Part shown: in pieces, positions 27,685 to 41,811 of the stretch
How positions within the stretch are numbered: position 1 is the stretch's first letter
Layout: each line of letters starts with the position of its first letter
From: Trachythela sp. YZ-2020
Lineage: Eukaryota > Cnidaria > Anthozoa > Malacalcyonacea > Clavulariidae
NCBI GenBank assembly: GCA_016169945.1
Contig: JADLSH010000265.1
Coordinates: 707,001 to 771,000, forward strand
DNA: 64,000 nt
Direction: 5' to 3'
The notes under the pieces: model-generated
What the model was told of the DNA's origin: nothing
What the model saw: the letters and a program-made list of their open reading frames with translations, nothing else
Database searches by the model: none
Made by a program: the position numbers and the translations under genes

Positions 27685-28722
27685 GTAAGGAGTTTGCTTC
27701 ATTGCATGCATGAGACAGGATGTAGTCGACACCTTAAAGCAAATGAAAACTGTACATATGTATAAATCACTTGACAGTATGAATGTATAAACTTATATTT
27801 CCGACTATTCGGAAATTTATAAAGGTAAAACCTAGGTTACTGAATACATTAAAGGCCGGCTTTTTCTTACTTTCTTGTTTGTCAGGTTTCAGTTAAGATA
27901 TTTTTCAAGTCGGAATTATGGGCAGATAAAAGTTGTGAAACACTGTAATTAAGACTTACAAGAAATAGTGAAATTGACTGTCAATTTCGCCACTTGCTTG
28001 CTTAGCATGATTGTTTCTTTCATGCCTGTTTATTTGGAATATCAAAATCCAATTCGAAGAAGAATATATTTGTGACATTAACTAACAACATGAAATACGC
28101 AAGTGCCATCGAAAGATTGGTTTGTTTATTGTGGATAGAATTATCTAGTGGTTCTGTGTGTATTATGATCGAAAGATTTAAAATTTCAGGCAGTCAAGAA
28201 TCTATCGTTTTTGTATTAATAAGTTGTCTCACTCTGTATTCGGAGGTGGACGTTTGCTGTGTTGGTTACACCGATACAACCTCTACTTCAAGAGAGAGGG
28301 GTGGGGCAAATGCACCAATGTTGCCCTTGATGTGAACGCACACTTTGGTAGAATTCAAATAATGGCTTTCTGAAGTTGGGTTTAAGCTAGCAGCTTGCAA
28401 TAATCTAGGAGAAGCTGTCAATTTCTGAATCTTGACGACTTATATAATCGCAGAATGAATTTACTTTCGTGTCGATTGAATGAACCCGAGAAAAAACGAA
28501 CACAAATAATTCACGGCCGTTGTTTTATTTCCTAAAAGAACGTTCAAATTCAAAGATTGCCTGATGTTATTCGCAGTGGTTCAAAATCGGGGAAAGGGAT
28601 TGAAAGTTTTTTACAACACACGCACGTACTCTGTGCGTCCAGGATATGAATATCAAGATAAGTGTTTGTCATTTCAAGATATATTGTTAATTGAATGCTT
28701 TTTCCATTCTCTTCTACAACAG

Positions 28723-28758
28723 AGACCAACACCCCACCTTCTACGACATCTTATCCAG
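28723..28758 (+). CDS. Mini-exon 27, class C, silent variant
   Basis: ACC variant of class C; E-TNTPPSTTSYP; donor gtgaat. Confidence 0.6.
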
Positions 28759-29967
28759 GTGAATACAAAATTTTGATTTTAAATGAAGTCATAATCAAGC
28801 AGTTGTATACAAAATATTTTCGGAGATAAGTCTTATTGCGATATATTTTTGAAGAGAACTGAAAAAAACACCGATTTGAATCTTGTAAATTCATTTCTAT
28901 ACTCTCATTTACTTAGCATTTACTTTATCACAAGATTTTCCATTTCGTATACGGGAAGGTAAAAAAGATGCAAGTTATAATTGAAATAAAAATATTTGTG
29001 TAATGAAAGAAAGCAAACAATGTCTATTAATTTAATTAAGATCTGAAAGAATTTCTACATGTAATTTTAAAGACAAATTTCAGATCAACAAATAAAAGAA
29101 AAAAGAAGTGCATGGGTTGTTCGAGCGCCTACATGCCCACATTTCAACCCAAACTCTATCATTTAGATAATCTCTTTGGAAATTCCTCAGTCCACCTAAA
29201 AATTGTTTCATTGCATGCATGAGACAGGTTGTAGTCACACATTGAAGCAAATTAAAACTGCACATATATATAATTCACTTGACAGTGTGAATATATATAC
29301 TTATAATTCCAACGTTTCGAAAACGAGCCCTTTTCTAAAGGTAAAGCATAGGTTACAGATTACGTTTAAGGCCAGCTTATTGTTACCTCCTTGTTCGTAT
29401 TATGCCCGTAAAATGTAAAATTTCAGAGAGTCAAGAACCTGTCGTTTTTTTATAAACTTATCTGCCTCTGTATACGGGAAGGGCGTGTGCTGTGTTGGTT
29501 AGGACAAAACAACTTCTAAATCAAGAGAGCAGGTGGCGCCAAAGCACAATTGCCACCCCTGTTCTGTTGCCCCTGATGTCAAAAAACACGCCGGTAGAAT
29601 TCAAATAATGTCTTTCTGATTTTGGGTTTAAGCGTGCAGCATCCAATAATCTAGGAGAAACACCCAATATCAGAGACTTGACAGCTTATATTATAGCAGA
29701 ATGACTTAACTTTCGAGTCGATTGAAAGAACCCGAGAAAACGAACGCAAATACTTCACGGCCGTTGTTTTAGTTCCTAAAACAAGTTCAAATTGAAACAT
29801 TGGGTATTATTATTGTCGGTGGTTGAGAATCGGGCAAAGGGATAGAACGTTTTTGACAGCACACGTTCGTACTTTGTCCGCCAAGGACATGAATATATGA
29901 AGATAAGTTTTTGTCATTTCAAAATATATTGTTAATTGAATGCTTTTTCCATTCTCTTCTGCAACAG

Positions 29968-30003
29968 AGACCAACACGTCACCTTCTTCGACATCTTATC
30001 CAG
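29968..30003 (+). CDS. Mini-exon 28, class E
   Basis: E-TNTSPSSTSYP; donor gtaaat. Upstream block shares an ATATATGAAG rearrangement with exon 34. Confidence 0.6.
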
Positions 30004-31492
30004 GTAAATATTAAATTTTAACTTTAAATGAAGTCATAATCAACCAGTTGTATACAAAATATTTTCGGAGATAAGTCTTACCCAAAGTTGCGATATATTT
30101 TTGAAGAGAACTGAAAAAAACACCGATGTGAATCTTGTAATTTCATTTCTATACTCTCATTTACTTAGCATTTACTTTATCACAAGATTTTCCATTTCGT
30201 ATACGGGAAGGTAAAAAAGATGCAAGTTATATTTGTAATCAAAAATATTTGTGTAATGAAAGAAAGCAAACAATGTCTATTAATTTATTTAAGATCGGAA
30301 AGAATTGCTACATGTAATTTTAAAAACAAATTTCAGATCAACAAATAATAGAAAAAAGATATGCATGGGTTGTACGAGCGCCTACATGCCCACATTTCAA
30401 CCCAAACTCTATCATTTAGATAATCTCTTTGGAAATTCCTCAGTCCAACTGAAGATTGTTTCATTGCATACATGAGACAGGTTGTAGTGACACTTTGATG
30501 CAAATTAAAACTGCACATATATATAAATCACTTGACAGTGTGAATGTATATACTTATAATTCCAACGTTTCGAAAACGAGCCCTTTTCTAAAGGTAAAGC
30601 ATAGGTTACAGAATACGTTTAAGGCCAGCTTATTGTTTCTTCTTTGTTTGTGAGGCTTAAGTTAAGATATTTTACAAGTCACAAATATGGGCAGATAAAA
30701 GTAGTGAATCAGTGCAATTCAGATTTACAAGAAATAATGAAGTAAACGGTTGATTTCGCCACTTGCTTGCTTAGAGGTGATTTTTCCTTTCATGCCTGTT
30801 TATTTGGAATATCAAAATCCTATTCGAAGAAGAATATATTTGTGACATTAACTAACAACATGAAATACGCAAGTGCCATCGAAAGATTGGTTTGTTTATT
30901 GTGGATAGAATTATCTAGTGGTTCTGTGTGTATAATGATCGAAAGATTTAAAATTTCAGGCAGTCAAGAATCTATCGTTTTTGTATTAATAAGTTGTCTC
31001 ACTCTGTATTCGGAGGTGGACGTTTCCTGTGTTGGTTACGCCGATACAACGTCTATTTCAAGAGAGAGGGGTGGGGCAAATGCACCAATGTTGCCCTTGA
31101 TGTCAACGCACACGTTGGTAGAATTCAGATAATGGGTTTCTGAAGTTGGGTTTAAGCTAGCAGCTTGCAATAATCTAGGAGAAGCTGTCAATTTCTGAAT
31201 CTTGACGACTTATATAATCGCAGAATGAATTTACTTTCGTGTCGATTGAATGAACCCGAGAAAAAACGAACACAAATAATTCACGGCCGTTGTTTTATTT
31301 CCTAAAAGAACGTTCAAATTCAAAGATTGCCTGATGTTATTCGCAGTGGTTCAAAATCGGGGAAAGGGATTGAAAGTTTTTTACAACACACGCACGTACT
31401 CTGTGCGTCCAGGATATGAATATCAAGATAAGTGTTTGTCATTGCAAGATATATTGTTAATTGAATGCTTTTTCCATTCTCTTCTACAACAG

Positions 31493-31528
31493 AGACCAAC
31501 ACACCACCTTCTACGACATCTTATCCAG
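31493..31528 (+). CDS. Mini-exon 29, class C
   Basis: E-TNTPPSTTSYP; donor gtgaat. Same long E-C interval as exon 11, without the hAT insertion. Confidence 0.6.
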
Positions 31529-32683
31529 GTGAATACAAAATTTTGATTTTAAATGAAGTCATAATCAAGCAGTTGTATACAAAATATTTTCGGAGATAAG
31601 TCTTATTGCGATATATTTTGAAGAGAACTGAAAAAAACACCGATTTAAATCTTGTAAATTCATTTCTATACTCTCATTTACTTAGCATTTACTTTATCAC
31701 AAGATTTTCCATTTCGTATACGGGAAGGTAAAAAAGATGCAAGTTATATTTGAAATAAAAAATATTTGTGTAATGAAAGAAAGCAAACAATGTCTATTAA
31801 TTTAATTAAGATCGGAAAGAATTTCTACATGTAATTTTAAAAACAAATTTCAGATCAACAAATAATAGAAAAAAGAAGTGCATGGGTTGTTCGAGCGCCT
31901 ACATGCCAACATTTCAACCCAAACACTATCATTTAGATAATCTCTTTGAAATTCCTCAGTCCACCTAAAGATTGTTTCATTGCATGCATGAGACAGGTTG
32001 TAGTCACACTTTGAAGCAAATTAAACTGCACATATATATAATTCACTTGACAGTGTGAATATATATACTTATAATTCAACGTTTCGAAAACGAGCCCTTT
32101 TCTAAAGGTAAAGCATAGGTTACAGGTTACGTTTAAGGCCAGCTTATTGTTACCTCCTTGTTCGTATTATGCCCGTAAAATGTAAAATTTCAGAGAGTCA
32201 AGAACCTGTCGTTTTTTATTAACTTATCTGCCTCTGTATACGGGAAGGGCGTGTGCTGTGTTGGTTAGGACAAAACAACTTCTAAATCAAGAGAGCGGGT
32301 GGCGCCAAAGCACAATTGCCACCCCTGTTCTGTTGCCCCTGATGTCAACAAACACGCCGGTAGAATTCAAATAATGTCTTTCTGATTTTGGGTTTAAGCG
32401 TGCAGCATCCAATAATCTAGGAGAAACACTCGAGTCGATTGAATTAACCCGAGAAAACGAACGCAAATACTTCACGGCCGTTGTTTTTGTTCCTAAAACA
32501 ACGTTCAAATTGAAACATTGGGTAATATTATTGTCGGTGGTTGAGAATGTGGCAAAGGGATAGAACGTTTTTGACAGCACACGTTCGTACTTTGTCCGCC
32601 AAGGACATGAATATCAAGATAAGTTTTTGTCATTTCAAAATATATTGTTAATTGAATGCATTTTCCATTCTCTTCTGCAACAG

Positions 32684-32719
32684 AGACCAACACGTCACCT
32701 TCTTCGACATCTTATCCAG
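32684..32719 (+). CDS. Mini-exon 30, class D
   Basis: E-TNTSPSSTSYP; donor gtaagg. Confidence 0.6.
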
Positions 32720-33746
32720 GTAAGGAGTTTGCTTCATTGCATGCATGAGACAGGATGTAGTCGACACCTTAAAGCAAATGAAAACTGTACATATGTATAA
32801 ATCACTTGACAGTATGAATGTATAAACTTATATTTCCGACGATTCGGAAATTTCTAAAGGTAAAACCTAGGTTTCTGAATACATTAAAGGACGGCTTTTT
32901 CTTACTTTCTTGTTTGTCAGGTTTCAGTTAAGATATTTTTCAAGTCGCAATTATGGGCAGATAAAATTTGTGAAACAGTGCAATTTAGACTTACAAGAAA
33001 TAGTGAAATTGACTGTCAATTTCGCCACTTGATTGCTTAGCATGATTGTTTCTTTCATGCCTGTTTATTTGGAATATCAAAATCAATTCGAAGAAGAATA
33101 TATTTGTGGCATTAATTAACAACATGAGTTACGTAAGTGCCATCGAAAGATTGGTTAGTTTGGGTTGGAGAGAATTATCTTGTGGCTCTGAGTGTATAAT
33201 GCCCGCAAAATGTGAAATTTCAGGCAATCAAGAATCTGTGCTTTTTGTATTAAGTTGTCTCACTTTGTATTCGAGGTGGGCGTGTGCTGTGTTGGTTACA
33301 CCGATACCACCTCTAATTCAAGAGAGAGGGGCGGCGCTAAAGCACCAATGTTGCCCCTGATGTCAACACGCACGTTGGTAGAACTCAAATAATGGATTTT
33401 CTCATATTGGGTTTAAGCTAGCAGCTTGAAATAATTTCGGAGAAGCAGCCAATTTCTGAGTCTTGACGACTTATATTGTAGCAGAATGACTTAACTTTCG
33501 AGTCGATTGAATGAACTCGAGAAAACGAACGCAAATACTTCACTGCCGTTGTTTTATTTCCTAAAACAACCTTCAAATTGAAACATTGGGTAATATAATT
33601 GGCGGTGGTTGAGAATCGGGCAAAGGGATAGAACGTTTTTGACAACACACGTTCGTACTTTGTGCGCCGAGGACATGAATATCAAGATAATTTTTTGTGA
33701 TTTATAAATATATTGTTAATTGCTTTTCCATTCTCTTCTGCAACAG

Positions 33747-33782
33747 AGACCAACACGCCACCTTTTTCGACATCTTATCCAG
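33747..33782 (+). CDS. Mini-exon 31, class A
   Basis: E-TNTPPFSTSYP; donor gtaaat; pyrimidine tract one T shorter than its sisters. Confidence 0.6.
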
Positions 33783-34210
33783 GTAAATATTAAATTTCGA
33801 TTTTAAATGAAGTCGTAATCAACCAGTTATATTCAAAATATTTTCAAAGATAAATCTTATTGCGATATAATTATGAAGAAAACTGAAAAAAAAACCCGAT
33901 TTGAATGTTGGAATTTAATTTATTTACTCTCAATTTACTTCGCATTCTTCTTTATCACAACATTTGCAATTTCGTATACGGGAAGACAAAAAAGATGCAG
34001 GTTATGTTTGAGATATTTCCAAAAACAACGTTCAAATTCAAACATTGTCTAATAATTATTGGCGTGGTTGAGAATCGGACAAAGGGATAGAGGGTTTTTT
34101 ACATCGCACGTACGTACTATGTGCGTCGAGGACATGAATATCAAGATAAGTTTTTGTCATTGCAAAATATATTGTTAATTGAATGCTTTTTCCATTCTCT
34201 TCTGCAACAG

Positions 34211-34246
34211 AGACCAAAACGTCACCTTCTTCGACATCTTATCCAG
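34211..34246 (+). CDS. Mini-exon 32, class B, Asn to Lys variant
   Basis: E-TKTSPSSTSYP; donor gtaagg. Confidence 0.6.
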
Positions 34247-35283
34247 GTAAGGAGTTTGCTTCATTGCATGCATGAGACAGGATGTAGTCGACACCTTAAA
34301 GCAAATGAAAACTGTACATATGTATAAATCACTTGACAGTATGAATGTATAAACTTATATTTCCGACTATTCGGAAATTTATAAAGGTAAAACCTAGGTT
34401 ACTGAATACATTAAAGGCCGGCTTTTTCTTACTTTCTTGTTTGTCAGGTTTCAGTTAAGATATTTTTCAAGTCGGAATTATGGGCAGATAAAAGTTGTGA
34501 AACACTGTAATTAAGACTTACAAGAAATAGTGAAATTGACTGTCAATTTCGCCACTTGCTTGCTTAGCATGATTGTTTCTTTCATGCCTGTTTATTTGGA
34601 ATATCAAAATCCAATTCGAAGAAGAATATATTTGTGACATTAACTAACAACATGAAATACGCAAGTGCCATCGAAAGATTGGTTTGTTTATTGTGGATAG
34701 AATTATCTAGTGGTTCTGTGTGTATTATGATCGAAAGATTTAAAATTTCAGGCAGTCAAGAATCTATCGTTTTTGTATTAATAAGTTGTCTCACTCTGTA
34801 TTCGGAGGTGGACGTTTGCTGTGTTGGTTACACCGATACAACCTCTACTTCAAGAGAGAGGGGTGGGGCAAATGCACCAATGTTGCCCTTGATGTGAACG
34901 CACACTTTGGTAGAATTCAAATAATGGCTTTCTGAAGTTGGGTTTAAGCTAGCAGCTTGCAATAATCTAGGAGAAGCTGTCAATTTCTGAATCTTGACGA
35001 CTTATATAATCGCAGAATGAATTTACTTTCGTGTCGATTGAATGAACCCGAGAAAAAACGAACACAAATAATTCACGGCCGTTGTTTTATTTCCTAAAAG
35101 AACGTTCAAATTCAAAGATTGCCTGATGTTATTCGCAGTGGTTCAAAATCGGGGAAAGGGATTGAAAGTTTTTTACAACACACGCACGTACTCTGTGCGC
35201 CAGGATATGAATATCAAGATAAGTGTTTGTCATTTCAAGATATATTGTTAATTGAATGCTTTTTCCATTCTCTTCTACAACAG

Positions 35284-35319
35284 AGACCAACACCCCACCT
35301 TCTACGACATCTTATCCAG
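35284..35319 (+). CDS. Mini-exon 33, class C, silent variant
   Basis: ACC variant; E-TNTPPSTTSYP; donor gtgaat. Confidence 0.6.
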
Positions 35320-36532
35320 GTGAATACAAAATTTTGATTTTAAATGAAGTCATAATCAAGCAGTTGTATACAAAATATTTTCGGAGATAAGTCTTATTGC
35401 GATATATTTTTGAAGAGAACTGAAAAAAACACCGATTTGAATCTTGTAAATTCATTTCTATACTCTCATTTACTTAGCATTTACTTTATCACAAGATTTT
35501 CCATTTCGTATACGGGAAGGTAAAAAAGATGCAAGTTATAATTGAAATAATAAATATTTGTGTAATGAAAGAAAGCAAACAATGTCTATTAATTTAATTA
35601 AGATCTGAAAGAATTTCTACATGTAATTTTAAAGACAAATTTCAGATCAACAAATAAAAGAAAAAAGAAGTGCATGGGTTGTTCGAGCGCCTACATGCCC
35701 ACATTTCAACCCAAACTCTATCATTTAGATAATCTCTTTGGAAATTCCTCAGTCCACCTAAAAATTGTTTCATTGCATGCATGAGACAGGTTGTAGTCAC
35801 ACATTGAAGCAAATTAAAACTGCACATATATATATAATTCACTTGACAGTGTGAATATATATACTTATAATTCCAACGTTTCGAAAACGAGCCCTTTTCT
35901 AAAGGTAAAGCATAGGTTACAGATTACGTTTAAGGCCAGCTTATTGTTACCTCCTTGTTCGTATTATGCCCGTAAAATGTAAAATTTCAGAGAGTCAAGA
36001 ACCTGTCGTTTTTTTATAAACTTATCTGCCTCTGTATACGGGGAAGGGCGTGTGCTGTGTTGGTTAGGACAAAACAACTTCTAAATCAAGAGAGCGGGTG
36101 GCGCCAAAGCACAATTGCCACCCCTGTTCTGTTGCCCCTGATGTCAAAAAACACGCCGGTAGAATTCAAATAATGTCTTTCTGATTTTGGGTTTAAGCGT
36201 GCAGCATCCAATAATCTAGGAGAAACACCCAATATCAGAGACTTGACAGCTTATATTATAGCAGAATGACTTAACTTTCGAGTCGATTGAAAGAACCCGA
36301 GAAAACGAACGCAAATACTTCACGGCCGTTGTTTTAGTTCCTAAAACAAGTTCAAATTGAAACATTGGGTATTATTATTGTCGGTGGTTGAGAATCGGGC
36401 AAAGGGATAGAACGTTTTTGACAGCACACGTTCGTACTTTGTCCGCCAAGGACATGAATATATGAAGATAAGTTTTTGTCATTTCAAAATATATTGTTAA
36501 TTGAATGCTTTTTCCATTCTCTTCTGCAACAG

Positions 36533-36568
36533 AGACCAACACGTCACCTTCTTCGACATCTTATCCAG
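36533..36568 (+). CDS. Mini-exon 34, class E
   Basis: E-TNTSPSSTSYP; donor gtaaat. The next intron carries the second hAT copy. Confidence 0.6.
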
Positions 36569-37960
36569 GTAAATATTAAATTTTAACTTTAAATGAAGTC
36601 ATAATCAACCAGTTGTATACAAAATATTTTCGGAGATAAGTCTTACCCAAAGTTGCGATATATTTTTGAAGAGAACTGAAAAAAACACCGATGTGAATCT
36701 TGTAATTTCATTTCTATACTCTCATTTACTTAGCATTTACTTTATCACAAGATTTTCCATTTCGTATGCGGGAAGGTAAAAAGATGCAAGTTATATTTGT
36801 AATCAAAAATATTTGTGTAATGAAGAAAGCAAACAATGTCTATTAATTTATTTAAGATCGGAAAGAATTGCTACATGTAATTTTAAAAACAAATTTCAGA
36901 TCAACAAATAATAGAAAAAAGATATGCATGGGTTGTACGAGCGCCTACATGCCCACATTTCAACCCAAACTCTATCATTTAGATAATCTCTTTGGAAATT
37001 CCTCAGTCCAACTGAAGATTGTTTCATTGCATACATGAGACAGGTTGTAGTGACACTTTGATGCAAATTAAAACTGCACATATATATAAATCACTTGACA
37101 GTGTGAATGTATATACTTATAATTCCAACGTTTCGAAAACGAGCCCTTTTCTAAAGGTAAAGCATAGGTTACAGAATACGTTTAAGGCCAGCTTATTGTT
37201 TCTTCTTTGTTTGTGAGGCTTAAGTTAAGATATTTTACAAGTCACAAATATGGGCAGATAAAAGTAGTGAATCAGTGCAATTCAGATTTACAAGAAATAA
37301 TGAAGTAAACGGTTGATTTCGCCACTTGCTTGCTTAGAGATGATTTTCCTTTCATGCCTGTTTATTTGGAATATCAAAATCCTATTCGAAGAAGAATATA
37401 TTTGTGACATTAACTAACAACATGAAATACGCAAGTGCCATCGAAAGATTGGTTTGTTTATTGTGGATAGAATTATCTAGTGGTTCTGTGTGTATAATGA
37501 TCGAAAGATTTAAAATTTCAGGCAGTCAAGAATCTATCGTTTTTGTATTAATAAGTTGTCTCACTCTGTATTCGGAGGTGGACGTTTCCTGTGTTGGTTA
37601 CGCCGATACAACGTCTATTTCAAGAGAGAGGGGTGGGGCAAATGCACCAATGTTGCCCTTGATGTCAACGCACACGTTGGTAGAATTCAGATAATGGGTT
37701 TCTGAAGTTGGGTTTAAGCTAGCAGCTTGCAATAATCTAGGAGAAGCTGTCAATTTCTGAATCTTGACGACTTATATAATCGCAGAATGAATTTACTTTC
37801 GTGTCGATTGAATGAACCCGAGAAAAACGAACACAAATAATTGACGGCCGTTGTTTTATTTCCTAAAAGAACGTTCAAATTCAAAGATTGCCTGATGTTA
37901 TTCGCAGTGGTTCAAAATCGGGGAAAGGAATTGAAAGTTTTTTACAACACACGCACGTAC

Positions 37961-38988
37961 CAGTGGCGTGGTGGCTCCAAACTTTCAAGGGGGGCCAGTG
38001 TTAAATTTGGCGCCCCCAAAAGTTATTTTGATACTGGCGCCCCCCCCCCAACAGTTCCCTATTCAGTATCGCCCGAATTTTAAGTGCAAAACAGCGATGT
38101 TAGTTGCTAAGCCTACTTTACTAGTCGCACAACGTTACTAGTCGCACAACGTTACTAGGGGGGTCTGGGGGCATGCTCCCCCAGGAAAATTTTGCATTTT
38201 TGAAGCCAAAGAAGTGCATTTTCCGTGCTTCCTGAGAGGATATTTTATAAAAAATTGTGGAGTTTTTACATCTAAGAATTCAAGATTTGTAACGCACTTT
38301 TTAACTTTTTACAACCTCATCCCCAAGTTTTGATCGGAAATTATATTTGCTCCGTAGACAATTAAAAGCGCCAGTTAAGAACATTGGTTTTGTTCCTTTT
38401 TATATATACACAAAGTGAAAGTAACGACAAACTATTGGAGATGAGATGATTGTAGTTGGCTCTGCAAGAAATAACTGGAGTATGAACAAAAGTACAACCC
38501 TGTGGTTGTTTGAAATTTTAAAATTTACCGATCCACCGCTTCCCGCTTTGGTTCCAAAAACCAACCACTATCAATCTGCAATCAATCTATCGACCATTTT
38601 CACCCCCATTCATCCCCCCGCTCGGTACGCCCCTGGATAAAATTGTCGTTAACATCTCGAAAACAGTTTTAATTTGTTTTCATCCCGTCTCTGTCATTGT
38701 TTACACCGGTAGTTTTTGCAGTCGCAGCTAAAACTGTCAATTTATAGAGGCTCTTTCTTCGCCAGGTAGATTGTTGTAACAACAGGAACTATATAAAATA
38801 TATGTTGTTGTGCCGCAATAGTATCGCGCTTTATTGTTTGAGAATTTTAATTTAAAAATTTAAATTTTAGAATTGAATACTAATCCCTTCTTGGTGATTT
38901 TGGCGCCCCGCCTGCATTTCGGCGCCCCTCTTGAAACCATCGCTGGGGGGGCCATGGCCCCCCGGCCCCCCCAGCCACCACGCCACTG
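37961..38988. mobile_element. hAT-like non-autonomous DNA transposon, copy 2
   Basis: 1,028 bp with the same ends and the same target duplication GCACGTAC (37,953-37,960 and 38,989-38,996). By eye it differs from copy 1 at about four substitutions and one C-run length. Identical site and matching flank variants (GGAAAGGAATTG before, CAAGTTAAG after) show it arose by duplication of the array, not by a second insertion. Confidence 0.88.
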
Positions 38989-39089
38989 GCACGTACTCTG
39001 TGCGTCCAGGATATGAATATCAAGTTAAGTGTTTGTCATTGCAAGATATATTGTTAATTGAATGCTTTTTCCATTCTCTTCTACAACAG

Positions 39090-39125
39090 AGACCAACACA
39101 CCACCTTCTACGACATCTTATGCAG
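39090..39125 (+). CDS. Mini-exon 35, class C, Pro to Ala variant
   Basis: TATGCAG replaces TATCCAG, giving E-TNTPPSTTSYA. This is the only copy in which the final Pro is changed; the donor gtgaat is unaffected. Confidence 0.6.
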
Positions 39126-40282
39126 GTGAATACAAAATTTTGATTTTAAATGAAGTCATAATCAAGCAGTTGTATACAAAATATTTTCGGAGATAAGTCT
39201 TATTGCGATATATTTTTGAAGAGAACTGAAAAAAACACCGATTTGAATCTTGTAAATTCATTTCTATACTCTCATTTACTTAGCATTTACTTTATCACAA
39301 GATTTTCCATTTCGTATACGGGAAGGTAAAAAAGATGCAAGTTATATTTGAAATAAAAAATATTTGTGTAATGAAAGAAAGCAAACAATGTCTATTAATT
39401 TAATTAAGATCGGAAAGAATTTCTACATGTAATTTTAAAAACAAATTTCAGATCAACAAATAATAGAAAAAAGAAGTGCATGGGTTGTTCGAGCGCCTAC
39501 ATGCCAACATTTCAACCCAAACACTATCATTTAGATAATCTCTTTGGAAATTCCTCAGTCCACCTAAAGATTGTTTCATTGCATGCATGAGACAGGTTGT
39601 AGTCACACTTTGAAGCAAATTAAAACTGCACAAATATATAATTCACTTGACAGTGTGAATATATATACTTATAATTCCAACGTTTCGAAAACGAGCCCTT
39701 TTCTAAAGGTAAAGCATAGGTTACAGGTTACGTTTAAGGCCAGCTTATTGTTACCTCCTTGTTCGTATTATGCCCGTAAAATGTAAAATTTCAGAGAGTC
39801 AAGAACCTGTCGTTTTTTATTAACTTATCTGCCTCTGTATACGGGAAGGGCGTGTGCTGTGTTGGTTAGGACAAAACAACTTCTAAATCAAGAGCGGGTG
39901 GCGCCAAAGCACAATTGCCACCCCTGTTCTGTTGCCCCTGATGTCAACAAACACGCCGGTAGAATTCAAATAATGTCTTTCTGATTTTGGGTTTAAGCGT
40001 GCAGCATCCAATAATCTAGGAGAAACACTCGAGTCGATTGAATTAACCCGAGAAAACGAACGCAAATACTTCACGGCCGTTGTTTTGTTCCTAAAACAAC
40101 GTTCAAATTGAAACATTGGGTAATATTATTGTCGGTGGTTGAGAATGTGGCAAAGGGATAGAACGTTTTTGACAGCACACGTTCGTACTTTGTCCGCCAA
40201 GGACATGAATATCAAGATAAGTTTTTTGTCATTTCAAAATATATTGTTAATTGAATGCATTTTCCATTCTCTTCTGCAACAG

Positions 40283-40318
40283 AGACCAACACGTCACCTT
40301 CTTCGACATCTTATCCAG
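40283..40318 (+). CDS. Mini-exon 36, class D
   Basis: E-TNTSPSSTSYP; donor gtaagg. Confidence 0.6.
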
Positions 40319-41347
40319 GTAAGGAGTTTGCTTCATTGCATGCATGAGACAGGATGTAGTCGACACCTTAAAGCAAATGAAAACTGTACATATGTATAAA
40401 TCACTTGACAGTATGAATGTATAAACTTATATTTCCGACGATTCGGAAATTTCTAAAGGTAAATCCTAGGTTTCTGAATACATTAAAGGACGGCTTTTTC
40501 TTACTTTCTTGTTTGTCAGGTTTCAGTTAAGATATTTTTCAAGTCGCAATTATGGGCAGATAAAATTTGTGAAACAGTGCAATTTAGACTTACAAGAAAT
40601 AGTGAAATTGACTGTCAATTTCGCCACTTGATTGCTTAGCATGATTGTTTCTTTCATGCCTGTTTATTTGGAATATCAAAATCCAATTCGAAGAAGAATA
40701 TATTTGTGGCATTAATTAACAACATGAGTTACGTAAGTGCCATCGAAAGATTGGTTAGTTTGGGTTGGAGAGAATTATCTTGTGGCTCTGAGTGTATAAT
40801 GCCCGCAAAATGTGAAATTTCAGGCAATCAAGAATCTGTGCTTTTTGTATTAAGTTGTCTCACTTTGTATTCGAGGTGGGCGTGTGCTGTGTTGGTTACA
40901 CCGATACCACCTCTAATTCAAGAGAGAGGGGCGGCGCTAAAGCACCAATGTTGCCCCTGATGTCAACACGCACGTTGGTAGAACTCAAATAATGGATTTT
41001 CTCATATTGGGTTTAAGCTAGCAGCTTGAAATAATTTCGGAGAAGCAGCCAATTTCTGAGTCTTGACGACTTATATTGTAGCAGAATGACTTAACTTTCG
41101 AGTCGATTGAATGAACTCGAGAAAACGAACGCAAGTACTTCACTGCCGTTGTTTTATTTCCTAAAACAACGTTCAAATTGAAATATTGGGTAATATAATT
41201 GGCGGTGGTTGAGAATCGGGCAAAGGGATAGAACGTTTTTGACAACACACGTTCGTACTTTGTGCGCCGAGGACATGAATATCAAGATAATTTTTTGTGA
41301 TTTATAAATATATTGTCAATTGCTTTTTCCATTCTCTTCTGCAACAG

Positions 41348-41383
41348 AGACCAACACGCCACCTTTTTCGACATCTTATCCAG
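41348..41383 (+). CDS. Mini-exon 37, class A
   Basis: E-TNTPPFSTSYP; donor gtaaat. The AT-rich stretch upstream has TATTGTCAATTG instead of TATTGTTAATTG, a change in the likely branch-point region. Confidence 0.6.
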
Positions 41384-41811
41384 GTAAATATTAAATTTCG
41401 ATTTTAAATGAAGTCGTAATCAACCAGTTATATTCAAAATATTTTCAAAGATAAATCTTATTGCGATATAATTATGAAGAAAACTGAAAAAAAACCCCGA
41501 TTTGAATGTTGGAATTTAATTTATTTACTCTCAATTTACTTCGCATTCTTCTTTATCACAACATTTGCAATTTCGTATACGGGAAGACAAAAAAGATGCA
41601 GGTTATGTTTGAGATATTTCCAAAAACAACGTTCAAATTCAAACATTGTCTAATAATTATTGGCGTGGTTGAGAATCGGACAAAGGGATAGAGGGTTTTT
41701 TACATCGCACGTACGTACTATGTGCGTCGAGGACATGAATATCAAGATAAGTTTTTGTCATTGCAAAATATATTGTTAATTGAATGCTTTTTCCATTCTC
41801 TTCTGCAACAG

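Larger units (their letters stand above)
19998..37960. repeat. One period of the ~18 kb higher-order duplication
   Basis: The two hAT copies start 17,963 bp apart at homologous positions, marking one full large unit holding 16 mini-exons (19-34, order C D A B C D A B C E C D A B C E). Exons 3-18 form a related 16-exon block of about 18.75 kb with order C D A B C D C E C D A B C D C E. Both blocks have 16 exons but different composition, as expected from unequal crossing-over between cassettes. Confidence 0.8.
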
